64,000 nucleotides of DNA from Micropruina sp. (GTDB taxonomy: Bacteria > Actinomycetota > Actinomycetes > Propionibacteriales > Propionibacteriaceae), in NCBI GenBank assembly GCA_016711205.1, contig JADJTM010000002.1:1-64000 (forward strand). Reading direction: 5' to 3'. The notes beneath the pieces were generated by a model that saw only the letters and a list, made by a program, of their open reading frames with translations, was not told where the DNA came from and searched no databases. Positions 8,699 to 16,026 of this stretch are shown here, in pieces; within the stretch, counting starts at the first letter, position 1, and the number at the start of each line of letters is the position of its first letter. The translations under genes were made by a program, and so were the position numbers.

Positions 8699-9492
8699 CG
8701 CGCGCCTCCCGACTTCGTGGTTGCGCCGTCCGCCTGCACCAGATAGTCGTCCTCGGTGCGGGCCAGGATCTCGGCCAGATGAATGGGGGTGACGCCGGAC
8801 TTGTTGCGGCTGAGCAGCCCGCCGATGTGCAGCAGGCAGGAGTTGTCGCCCGCCACCAGGTATTCGGCACCGGTGTCGAGCACGGCACGCATCTTGTCGG
8901 TGCCCATCGCGACGGAGGTGTCGGGGTTCTTCACCGAGAAGGTGCCGCCGAAGCCGCAGCACTGGTCGGCGTTGGGCAGGTCGATCAGGGTGAGCCCCGC
9001 GACCGCCTTCAGCAGCTGGTAGGGCCGATCGCCGACCTTCGTCACCCGTAGTGAATGGCAGGTGGAGTGGTAGGTGACGGTGTGCGGAAAGTAGGCGCCG
9101 ACGTCGGTGACGCCCAGCACGTCGACCAGGAACTCCGACAGGTCGAGAGTCTTGGCGACGATCGCGTCCACCTCGCGCTGCAGCCCGGGGTCACCGAGGC
9201 GCTTGGCCAGCATCGGATGCTGGTCGCGCACCGAGCCGATGCACGATCCGGACGGCCCCACCACCCACTCGTAGGCACCGAAGGTGTCGACGAAGTTGCG
9301 CACCGACGGCATCGCCTCGGTGAAATAGCCGGTGTTGGTGAACATCTGCCCGCAGCAGGTCTGTTGCAGCGGAAAGTCGACCGTGCAGCCCAGCCGCTCC
9401 AGCAGCCGCAGCACGGCTTTGGGGGTGTCGGGGAACAGCATGTCGTTGATGCACGTGGCGAACAGGGCCACGGTGCCGGTCGGGACGCTCAT
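8695..9492 (-). CDS. lutA: LutA-type CCG-domain oxidoreductase subunit
   Basis: A 265-residue protein with two cysteine-rich CCG domains: QQTCCGQ near residues 43-49 and DQCCGFGG near 175. These repeats bind iron-sulfur clusters in LutA/GlpC/HdrB-like proteins. It starts at ATG 9492 with GGAGGACG just upstream. Only 65 bp separate it from the rhaB stop, and I see no RhaR-like operator or strong promoter in that gap, so the lut genes are probably carried on the rhamnose transcript. This makes sense because rhamnulose-1-phosphate cleavage followed by lactaldehyde oxidation yields L-lactate, the substrate of LutABC. Confidence 0.9.
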   Translation of the reverse strand: MSVPTGTVALFATCINDMLFPDTPKAVLRLLERLGCTVDFPLQQTCCGQMFTNTGYFTEAMPSVRNFVDTFGAYEWVVGPSGSCIGSVRDQHPMLAKRLGDPGLQREVDAIVAKTLDLSEFLVDVLGVTDVGAYFPHTVTYHSTCHSLRVTKVGDRPYQLLKAVAGLTLIDLPNADQCCGFGGTFSVKNPDTSVAMGTDKMRAVLDTGAEYLVAGDNSCLLHIGGLLSRNKSGVTPIHLAEILARTEDDYLVQADGATTKSGGAR

Positions 9493-9557
9493 CGTCCTCC
9501 TCTGCGGTCGGGCTGCGGCCCGTTCGGGACTGCAGGATGATCTTGCCAGTCTGCCCC

Positions 9558-10982
9558 TCAGCGGCGCGGAACGTAGCGAATCGGGTCAAACGACCGCGCC
9601 ACGACCGCACGTATCTCAGCCAGTGAACCGACCCGGCCATGGGCCCGCGCCTGGATCAGCACGTTGCCCAGCGCCGTCGCCTCGATCGGGCCCGCGATCA
9701 CCGGCAGACCGGACCGGTCGGCCGTCAACTGGCACAGCAGCCGGTTCTGGCAGCCGCCCCCGACCACGTGGATCTGTTCCACAGCCACCCCGGACAGTTC
9801 GGCCGCCCTACGCACCGCGGCGGCGAAGTGCTCGGCCAGGCTCTCGACGATCAACCGGACGATCGCCACGTCCGAACCCGGCTGCGGCCGCTCACGCTCG
9901 AGCAGCCATTCTCCGATCCGGGTGGCCATGTCGCCGGGCGGGAGGAACCGCTCGTCGTTGAGGTCGATCAGGTGCTCCGGTGCCGGCAGTTCGGCTGCGG
10001 CGGCCAGCAGCGTGCCCAGATCGGCGGACGCGCCCCGCGCGCGCCACACCCGCAGGGTTTCGGACAGCACCCACAGGCCCATCACGTTGTGCAGGAACCG
10101 GATGGTGCCGTCCACGCCGCCCTCGTTGGTGAAGTTGGCCCGCCGGGCGGCGTCGGTCAGCACCGGCGCCGGCAGCTCGACGCCGACCAGACCCCAGGTG
10201 CCGCACGAGACGTAGGCGGCGCGGGTGGGGTCCATCGGCACCCCGACCACCGCCGAGGCGGTGTCGTGGCTGGGCACCGAGACCACGTCCACGCTCTGGC
10301 CGACCTCCTCCACCACCGACTGACGCAGCCCGCCGATGAGCGTGCCGGGCTGGATCAACTCGGGGAACAGTCCGTCCGGGTAGCCGAGGCGGGCGATCAG
10401 CTCGCGGTCCCACTGCCGGGTGCGGGCGATGACCAGACCGGTGGTGGACGCGTTGGTGTACTCGGCCACCTGCCGTCCGGTCAGCCAGTAGGCGAGCAGG
10501 TCGGGCACCAGCAGCAGGTGCTGAGGGTCGCGCGGCCCGGCACCCGTCAGACCGGTTTCGGCGGCCAGCTGGTACAGGGTGTTGAAGGGCAGGAACTGCA
10601 GGCCGTTGCGGCCGTACAGCTCGTCGAAGCCGATCGTGCCGTGGACGGTCTTGACGCCGCGGGACGTCCGGGCGTCACGGTAGGCGTAGGGCTCGCCGAG
10701 CAGCGTGCCCGCACCGTTGAGCAGGCCGTAGTCGACCGCCCACGAATCGATGCCGACCGACGCCAGCGGGTGCTGCGCGGCCGCGTCGTGCAGTCCGGTG
10801 AGCACCGCGCTGTAGAGGCCGAGCAGGTTCCAGTGCAGCCCGCTGGGCAGCTCGACGACGCCGTTGCCGAACCGGGCCACCTGCTCGAGGTCGACCCGGC
10901 CGTCGGCGAGGTGGCCGACCATCACCCGGCCGCTGCTCGCGCCCAGGTCGACCGCCCCGACCGTCAAACGTTGGGTGACCAC
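9558..10982 (-). CDS. rhaB: Rhamnulokinase
   Basis: A 474-residue FGGY-family sugar kinase that phosphorylates L-rhamnulose at C1. DLGASSGRVMVG (about 13-24) is the first phosphate loop, with the Ser-Ser typical of RhaB; SWAVDYGLL and the C-terminal VVGGGCQNRLLCQLTADRSG loop also match this family better than xylulo- or glycerol kinases. The GTG start at 10982 lies four bases after the rhaEW stop, and its ribosome-binding site (GAGGTGA) overlaps the end of rhaEW, so translation is coupled. Its place between the aldolase/dehydrogenase and lutABC fixes the pathway. Confidence 0.93.
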   Translation of the reverse strand: MVTQRLTVGAVDLGASSGRVMVGHLADGRVDLEQVARFGNGVVELPSGLHWNLLGLYSAVLTGLHDAAAQHPLASVGIDSWAVDYGLLNGAGTLLGEPYAYRDARTSRGVKTVHGTIGFDELYGRNGLQFLPFNTLYQLAAETGLTGAGPRDPQHLLLVPDLLAYWLTGRQVAEYTNASTTGLVIARTRQWDRELIARLGYPDGLFPELIQPGTLIGGLRQSVVEEVGQSVDVVSVPSHDTASAVVGVPMDPTRAAYVSCGTWGLVGVELPAPVLTDAARRANFTNEGGVDGTIRFLHNVMGLWVLSETLRVWRARGASADLGTLLAAAAELPAPEHLIDLNDERFLPPGDMATRIGEWLLERERPQPGSDVAIVRLIVESLAEHFAAAVRRAAELSGVAVEQIHVVGGGCQNRLLCQLTADRSGLPVIAGPIEATALGNVLIQARAHGRVGSLAEIRAVVARSFDPIRYVPRR

Positions 10983-10986
10983 CGGA

Positions 10987-13023
10987 TCACCTCAGGAAGG
11001 CCGCAGCAACGCCCGCGTCGACGGGAATGTGCAGACCGGTGGTGTGGGACATGTCCGAGGTGCAGAGCACGAACGCGGCGTTGGCGATGTTCTCGGGCAG
11101 CACCTCGCGCTTGAGCAGCGTGCGCTGGGCGTAGTACTTGCCCAGGTCGTCCTCGGCCACCCCGTAGACCGCGGCGCGCGAGGCGCCCCAGCCGCCGGCG
11201 AAGATGCCGGAGCCGCGCACCACCCCGTCGGGATTGATGCCGTTGACCTTGATGCCGTGCCCGCCCAGTTCGGCGGCCAGCAGCCGCACCTGGTGTGCCT
11301 GGTCGGCCTTGGTCGCCGAGTAGGCGATGTTGTTCGGGCCGGCGAAGATCGAGTTCTTACTGCTGATGTAGATGATGTCGCCGCCCAGCTTCTGCTCGAT
11401 CAACACCTTGGCGGCCGCCTTGCTGACCAGGAACGAGCCCTTGGCCATCACGTTGTGCTGCAGATCCCAGTCGCCCTCGGTGGTCTCGAGCAGCGGCTTG
11501 CTGAGCGAGAGTCCGGCGTTGTTCACCACGATGTCGAGGCCGCCGAAGGCGAGCACGGTGGCGTCCACCGCGGCCTGGATCTGATCAGCCTTGGTGACGT
11601 CGCAGGCCAGGCCCAGCGCGACGTCGGCGTTACCGATGCCCTCCGCGGCGGCCTGGGCCTTCGCCAGGTCCAGGTCGGCGATCACTACGCAGGCGCCCTC
11701 GGCGGCGAGCCGCTCGGCGATCGCCTTGCCGATGCCGGACGCGGCACCCGTGACCAGCGCGATGCGCGTGGCCAGCGGCTTCGGCTTCGGCATGCGCTGC
11801 AGCTTGGCCTCTTCGAGCGCCCAGTACTCGATGCGGAACTTCTCGCTCTCGTCGATCGGGGCGTACGTGCTGAGCGCCTCGGCGCCGCGCATCACGTTGA
11901 TCGCGTTGACGTAGAACTCGCCCGCCACCCGGGCGGTCTGCTTGTTGGCGCCGTAGCTGAACATGCCGACGCCGGGGATCAGGATGATCAGGGGGTCGGC
12001 GCCGCGGATCGCGGGGCTGTCGGGGGTGGCATTGCGCTCGTAGTAGCCGGCGTAGTCCTCGCGATAAGCGGTGTGCAGTTCGCTCAGGCGTGCGATCGAG
12101 TCCTCGACGGACGCGCTCGCGGGCAGGTCGAGCAACATCGGCTTGACCTTGGTGCGCAGAAAGTGGTCGGGGCACGAGGTGCCGAGTTCGGCCAATTGCG
12201 GGGCGTTTTCCGAGGCCAGGAAGTCGAGCACCACGTCGGCGTCGGTGAAGTGGCCCACCATCGCCTTGTCGTGGCTGGCGATCGCGCGCAGGGTCGGGGC
12301 CAGCGCGGCGGCCTTGGCCAGCCGCTCGTCCCTGGGCAGTGCCTCGAAACCGGCCCGGACGGGGCCGAACGGCTCGGCCTTGCCGTTGGCGGCGATGTAG
12401 TCGGCGGCGGTGTTGATGATCCACAGCGAGTTGGCCTCACACTCATCCGAGGTGTCGCCCCAGGCGGTGATGCCGTGGCCGCCGAGAATGCAGCCGATGG
12501 CTTGGCTGTTGGCTGCCTTGATGGCGGCGATGTCGAGACCGAGCTGAAAGCCGGGACGACGCCACGGCACCCAGACCACCTGGTCGCCGAAGATCTGCGT
12601 GGTGAGCGCCTCGCCGTCGGCGGCGGTGGCGATCGCGATGCCCGAGTCGGGGTGCAGGTGGTCGACGTGCGGGGCGTCCACCAGGCCGTGCATCGCGGTG
12701 TCGATGGACGGCGCCGCGCCACCCTTGCCGTGCAGGCAGTAGTCGAAGGCGGCGACCATCTCGTCCTCGCGGTCGATGCCCGGGTAGACGTCGACCAGCG
12801 AGCGCATCCGGTCGAGCCGCAGGGCGGCCAGGCCGGCGGGGGTCAGCGTGCCGAGGTCACCGCCGGAACCCTTCACCCACACCAGCTCGACCGGCTCATT
12901 GGTGACCGGGTCGGTTTCGGTGCCCTTGGCGGAGGTGTTGCCGCCGGCGTAGTTGGTGTTCTTGGGGTCCGCGCCCAGCCGGTTGCTCCGGCTGATCAGC
13001 TGTTCGACTGCCACGTTGGCCAT
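10987..13023 (-). CDS. rhaEW: Bifunctional rhamnulose-1-phosphate aldolase / lactaldehyde dehydrogenase
   Basis: A 678-residue fusion. Residues 1-420 are a class II (zinc) aldolase of the RhaD/RhaE type, with NYAGGNTSAKG near residue 24 and the metal-site region HVDHLHPDSGIAIA near 125. Residues 430-678 are a short-chain dehydrogenase: VTGAASGIGKAIAERL binds NAD and YSATKADQ carries the catalytic Tyr-x3-Lys. The protein cleaves rhamnulose-1-phosphate to dihydroxyacetone phosphate and L-lactaldehyde and can oxidise the latter to lactate. The open frame extends 139 codons further upstream, but ATG 13023 has AGGAG seven bases before it and the extension runs through repeat DNA. A RhaR-like operator lies 23 bp upstream. 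Confidence 0.93.
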   Translation of the reverse strand: MANVAVEQLISRSNRLGADPKNTNYAGGNTSAKGTETDPVTNEPVELVWVKGSGGDLGTLTPAGLAALRLDRMRSLVDVYPGIDREDEMVAAFDYCLHGKGGAAPSIDTAMHGLVDAPHVDHLHPDSGIAIATAADGEALTTQIFGDQVVWVPWRRPGFQLGLDIAAIKAANSQAIGCILGGHGITAWGDTSDECEANSLWIINTAADYIAANGKAEPFGPVRAGFEALPRDERLAKAAALAPTLRAIASHDKAMVGHFTDADVVLDFLASENAPQLAELGTSCPDHFLRTKVKPMLLDLPASASVEDSIARLSELHTAYREDYAGYYERNATPDSPAIRGADPLIILIPGVGMFSYGANKQTARVAGEFYVNAINVMRGAEALSTYAPIDESEKFRIEYWALEEAKLQRMPKPKPLATRIALVTGAASGIGKAIAERLAAEGACVVIADLDLAKAQAAAEGIGNADVALGLACDVTKADQIQAAVDATVLAFGGLDIVVNNAGLSLSKPLLETTEGDWDLQHNVMAKGSFLVSKAAAKVLIEQKLGGDIIYISSKNSIFAGPNNIAYSATKADQAHQVRLLAAELGGHGIKVNGINPDGVVRGSGIFAGGWGASRAAVYGVAEDDLGKYYAQRTLLKREVLPENIANAAFVLCTSDMSHTTGLHIPVDAGVAAAFLR

Positions 13024-13045
13024 CAGGTCACTCCTGTGTGAGAGA

Positions 13046-13059
13046 TTGAATCGTTTCAT
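13046..13059. promoter_or_regulatory. Second RhaR (LacI-family) operator, before rhaEW
   Basis: TTGAATCGTTTCAT here matches the perfect operator ATGAAACGTTTCAT at 14731-14744 in 12 of 14 positions and keeps the central CG of LacI-family sites. It lies 23 bp upstream of the rhaEW start, next to TCTAGAAT, where it could block a promoter. Confidence 0.7.
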
Positions 13060-13160
13060 TTCTAGAATGTCAGGTGCCGGGGGCTCCTTAGGCGGGAGCT
13101 TCCGCGTCATGGCGTGGGCGAGCCCGCGCAAACGACCAACCGAGCACCGTTGCAGCCCGT

Positions 13161-13290
13161 GGTCTCGACAAGATCGACCAGCGGAACTCGGCGCGGAGAT
13201 CCCGGCATTCGCCGGGATGACGGGTCGACGGGTCGCCGAGATGACGGGTCGCCGGGTCGCCGGGCGGGGGGGCTCGACAGGCTCGACCGG
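13161..13290. repeat. Cluster of dispersed intergenic palindromic repeats
   Basis: The spacer between rhaI and rhaEW has no gene for 460 bp. This part holds a 27-bp palindromic element at 13196-13222 (GATCCCGGC, a 4-5 base centre, GCCGGGATGACG), related to copies at 15881, 56377 and 63386. It is flanked by two copies of a shorter inverted repeat (GGTCTCGACAAGATCGACCA at 13161-13180; GGCTCGACAGGCTCGACCGG at 13271-13290). Between them, GATGACGGGTCGCCGGG-type units repeat in tandem. Confidence 0.8.
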
Positions 13291-13310
13291 CGATAGTCCG
13301 CAACTTTGAA

Positions 13311-13422
13311 GCGGAGTGGGGGGCACCCCGTCAGGGTGTGGTCGGGCGTCGGGCAACTCACCGGCGGAGCTTGCGTAGCCGGTGAGGCTGCCCGGGGCGG
13401 GACGGGGTGCCCCCCACTCCGC
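13311..13422. repeat. 112-bp nested inverted repeat (long hairpin)
   Basis: The outer arms 13311-13332 and 13401-13422 are perfect 22-bp inverted copies (starting GCGGAGTGGGGGGCACC). Inside them a second pair, 13350-13365 and 13378-13394, pairs with only one interruption (GCCGGTGAG...TGCCCG). The whole segment could fold into one long hairpin in RNA or extrude as a cruciform. It lies just downstream of rhaI (stop at 13484), so it may end rhaI transcription; the size also fits a small non-autonomous mobile element. I see no target duplication. Confidence 0.8.
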
Positions 13423-13483
13423 GGCAACCATGGTCCCCACGTAGGAACGACCGCTGCAGCGGGGCTAGACGAGCGATGAGCGC

Positions 13484-14650
13484 TCAGGCGCCCCAGCTCG
13501 CTTGGGCTCCACCGACCCGGTCGGCTTCGATCTGCTGCGCGTAGCCGGACGCGGCGTACGCCGCCATCGGATCGGCCGGCAGGCCGCGGGACTCGCGCCA
13601 CTGCTTCAGGTCGGCCCGGACGTCGGTGTAGAAGGCGTCCATGTAGACCTGATTGGCACCGAGCACGTCGCCGGCCTGCTGTGCCGCCGACAGTGCCGCG
13701 CGATCGATCAGCAGGGCGCGGGCCAGCATCTCTTGCACGTTGAGCACGGAGCGGATCTGGCCGGGGATCTTCGGTTCGATGTTGTGGCACTGGTCGAGCA
13801 TGAACACCAGCCCCGACTCGGGGTCGAGACCGCCGCCGCGCACCACCTCGTACAGGATGCGGAACAGCTGGAACGGGTCGGCCGCGCCCACGATCAGGTC
13901 GTCGTCGGCGTAGAACCGGCTGTTGAAGTCGAAGGAGCCCAGACGCCCGTGCCGCAGCAACTGGGTCACGATGAACTCGATGTTGGTGCCCGGCGCGTGG
14001 TGGCCGGTGTCGAGGCAGACACTCGCCTTCTCACCCAGCGCCAGGCAGTGGGTCAGCGAGGTGCCCCAGTCCGGAACGTCCATGTGGTAGAACGCCGGCT
14101 CGAAGAACTTGTACTCCAGCACCAGGCGCTGCTTCTCGCCGAGCGCGTCGTAGATCGCCCGCAGGCCCTCGGCCAGCCGGTCCTGGCGGGCGCGCAGGTC
14201 GTCCTGGCCGGGGTAGTTGGTGCCGTCGGCGAGCCAGATCTTCAGATCCTGGACGCCGGTGGCGTGCATGATCTCGATGCACTCCAGGTGGTGGTCGATC
14301 GCCTTGCGGCGGACGCGCGGGTCGGGATTGCACAGCGAACCCAGTCGGTAGTCGTCGTCCTGAAAGACGTTGCTGTTGATCGTGCCGATGCGCACGCCGC
14401 GATCCTTGGCGTGGGCGCCGAGGGCGTCCCAGTCGTCCACCTTGTCCCACGGAATGTGCAGCGAGACGGCCGGCGCCAGGCCGGTCAGCGCGTTCACCTG
14501 GGCGGCGTCGTCGATCTTCTCGAACGGGTCGCGGGGCCCGCCGGGCAGGGTGAACACCTTGAACCGGGTGCCGGAGTTTCCGTACGCCCACGACGGCACC
14601 TCGATCGCGAGGGTCGCCAGGGTGTCGAGCGTTGCTTGATCGATGGCCAT
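13484..14650 (-). CDS. rhaI: L-rhamnose isomerase
   Basis: A 388-residue TIM-barrel isomerase of the Gram-positive/Pseudomonas RhaI type, converting L-rhamnose to L-rhamnulose. Typical segments are INSNVFQDDDYRLGSLCNPD, LKIWLADGTNYPGQDD, LEYKFFEPAFYHMDV (a metal-binding Glu) and VCLDTGHHAPGTNIE (metal-binding Asp and His). ATG 14650 has AAAGGA eight bases upstream and is preferred to the start at 14665. It is divergent from rhaR with the perfect operator in between, and separated from rhaEW by the repeat-rich spacer and a second operator, so rhaI and rhaEW-rhaB-lutABC look like two transcripts of one regulon. Confidence 0.93.
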   Translation of the reverse strand: MAIDQATLDTLATLAIEVPSWAYGNSGTRFKVFTLPGGPRDPFEKIDDAAQVNALTGLAPAVSLHIPWDKVDDWDALGAHAKDRGVRIGTINSNVFQDDDYRLGSLCNPDPRVRRKAIDHHLECIEIMHATGVQDLKIWLADGTNYPGQDDLRARQDRLAEGLRAIYDALGEKQRLVLEYKFFEPAFYHMDVPDWGTSLTHCLALGEKASVCLDTGHHAPGTNIEFIVTQLLRHGRLGSFDFNSRFYADDDLIVGAADPFQLFRILYEVVRGGGLDPESGLVFMLDQCHNIEPKIPGQIRSVLNVQEMLARALLIDRAALSAAQQAGDVLGANQVYMDAFYTDVRADLKQWRESRGLPADPMAAYAASGYAQQIEADRVGGAQASWGA

Positions 14651-14730
14651 TCGGGTTCCTTTCAACCTGCGTGGGTCACGCTGGTGGTGAGCATCCTGGC
14701 CGTCCTGCCGTCATTGAGCCACGCGCCTGG

Positions 14731-14744
14731 ATGAAACGTTTCAT
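14731..14744. promoter_or_regulatory. Perfect RhaR operator between rhaI and rhaR
   Basis: ATGAAACGTTTCAT is a perfect 14-bp palindrome with the central CG typical of LacI-family operators. It sits 81 bp upstream of rhaI and 78 bp upstream of rhaR, so it could control both. A related half-site (GATCCGTTTCAC, 14786-14797) lies nearer to rhaR. Confidence 0.8.
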
Positions 14745-14821
14745 TCCACACTCTAGAGGGTCTCTTGGGTAGGGTCAAGACAACTGATCCGTTTCACAAC
14801 AGCTTGCCCACAGGAGGCTCG

Positions 14822-15841
14822 ATGGCCGCGAGCGTGAAGGACGTCGCCCGGCACGCCGGCCTGTCGGTCGGCACGGTCTCGAACGTGCTCAACCGTCCCG
14901 ACACCGTCACCGACGCCACTCGGGCCAAGGTGATGGCCGCGATCGACGAACTCGGTTACGTGCGCAACGAGGCGGCCCGGCAACTGCGGGCCGGCATGAG
15001 CAACTGTGTCGGCGTGATCGTGCTCAACTCGTCCAACCCGTTCTTCAACGACGTGGCGGCGGGCGCCGAGGCTTGGGGTGCCGACGCGAACGTGTCCGTG
15101 CTCGTCGGCAACAGCGGTGAGATCGTCGCCCGAGAGAAGGCGTACCTGGACCTGTTCGAAGAGCAAAGGGTGCGCGGGGTGCTGCTCTCCCCCGTCGGCC
15201 AGGTCACCAAGCGGCTGCAGCGCATGCGCCGAGGCGGTATCGCCGCGGTGCTGGTCGACCGCGACGTGGCCGGCGAGTTCAGCTCGGTATCGGTGGACGA
15301 CCGGCTGGGCGGCCGGCTCGCCATGCAGCACCTGATCGACATGGGACGGCGCCGCATCGCTTTCGTCGGCGGCCCGCTATCGCTCGGTCAGGTCGCCGAC
15401 CGGTTCGCGGGTGCGGCCGAGGTCGCCGGCGAACACTCCGACGTGACCCTCGAGTTCGTCGCCACCGACCGGCTCACCCTGGCCCATGGCCGGGTGGCCG
15501 GCGAACGCCTGATCGCTCGCGCGGCCACCACCCGTCCGGACGCCGTGTTCGCCGCGAACGACCTGCTCGCGCTCGGCCTGCTACAGGCGATCACCACCAC
15601 CCGCAGCCTGCGCGTGCCTGACGACATCGCTCTGATCGGCTACGACGACATCGACTTCGCAGCGGGCGCCGCGGTACCGCTCAGTTCGATCGCCCAGCCC
15701 CGGTTCGAGCTCGGACGCCTCGCCATGGACCTGCTGCTCAAAGAGGCGGAGGACCCCTCGCGCGCCGTTGAGCGGGTGGTGCTGCAGCCCTTCCTGGTGG
15801 CGCGGGCGTCGACGGGGGCCGACGCGGTCACGGTCGCCTGA
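14822..15841 (+). CDS. rhaR: LacI-family transcriptional regulator of rhamnose genes
   Basis: A 339-residue LacI-family repressor. Residues 4-60 form the helix-turn-helix and hinge (VKDVARHAGLSVGTVSNVLN, then LRAGMSNCVGVIV); residues 61-339 form the periplasmic-binding-protein-like sensor domain with VFAANDLLALGLLQA and IGYDDIDFA. ATG 14822 has AGGAGG upstream. Being divergent from rhaI and close to two palindromes of LacI type, it is very likely the rhamnose-responsive regulator. This LacI-type RhaR is unrelated to the AraC-type RhaR of enterobacteria. The actual effector is inferred from the genes it flanks. Confidence 0.85.
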   Translation: MAASVKDVARHAGLSVGTVSNVLNRPDTVTDATRAKVMAAIDELGYVRNEAARQLRAGMSNCVGVIVLNSSNPFFNDVAAGAEAWGADANVSVLVGNSGEIVAREKAYLDLFEEQRVRGVLLSPVGQVTKRLQRMRRGGIAAVLVDRDVAGEFSSVSVDDRLGGRLAMQHLIDMGRRRIAFVGGPLSLGQVADRFAGAAEVAGEHSDVTLEFVATDRLTLAHGRVAGERLIARAATTRPDAVFAANDLLALGLLQAITTTRSLRVPDDIALIGYDDIDFAAGAAVPLSSIAQPRFELGRLAMDLLLKEAEDPSRAVERVVLQPFLVARASTGADAVTVA

Positions 15842-15880
15842 GCCGGGTATTGACTCCGCCAACACCGACTTCGCCCCATT

Positions 15881-15907
15881 CGTCATCCCGGCGAACGCCG
15901 GGATCTC
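15881..15907. repeat. Dispersed 27-bp palindromic repeat copy
   Basis: Same element as at 13196-13222 in the opposite orientation: CGTCATCCCGGC, GAAC centre, GCCGGGATCTC. It lies in the 185-bp spacer between rhaR and the GH3 gene; the rest of that spacer shows no gene. Confidence 0.8.
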
Positions 15908-16026
15908 CGCCAACACCCAATCCACCGGATCAGGATCTCGACAGCGCGATCACCGATCCGGTGGCGGGCCACCCCGACCCCTGGCAGGCTGAATCCCGCA
16001 ACCCGTATACGTTCAAAGGAGAACTG

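Noticed and set aside
10864..13041. 725-codon plus-strand frame opposite rhaEW
   Set aside because: Antisense shadow; rhaEW has coupling, operator and domains.
13196..13290. Possible CRISPR-like repeat array
   Set aside because: Repeats are palindromic, few and differ in spacing; there are no unique spacers of even length and no cas genes.
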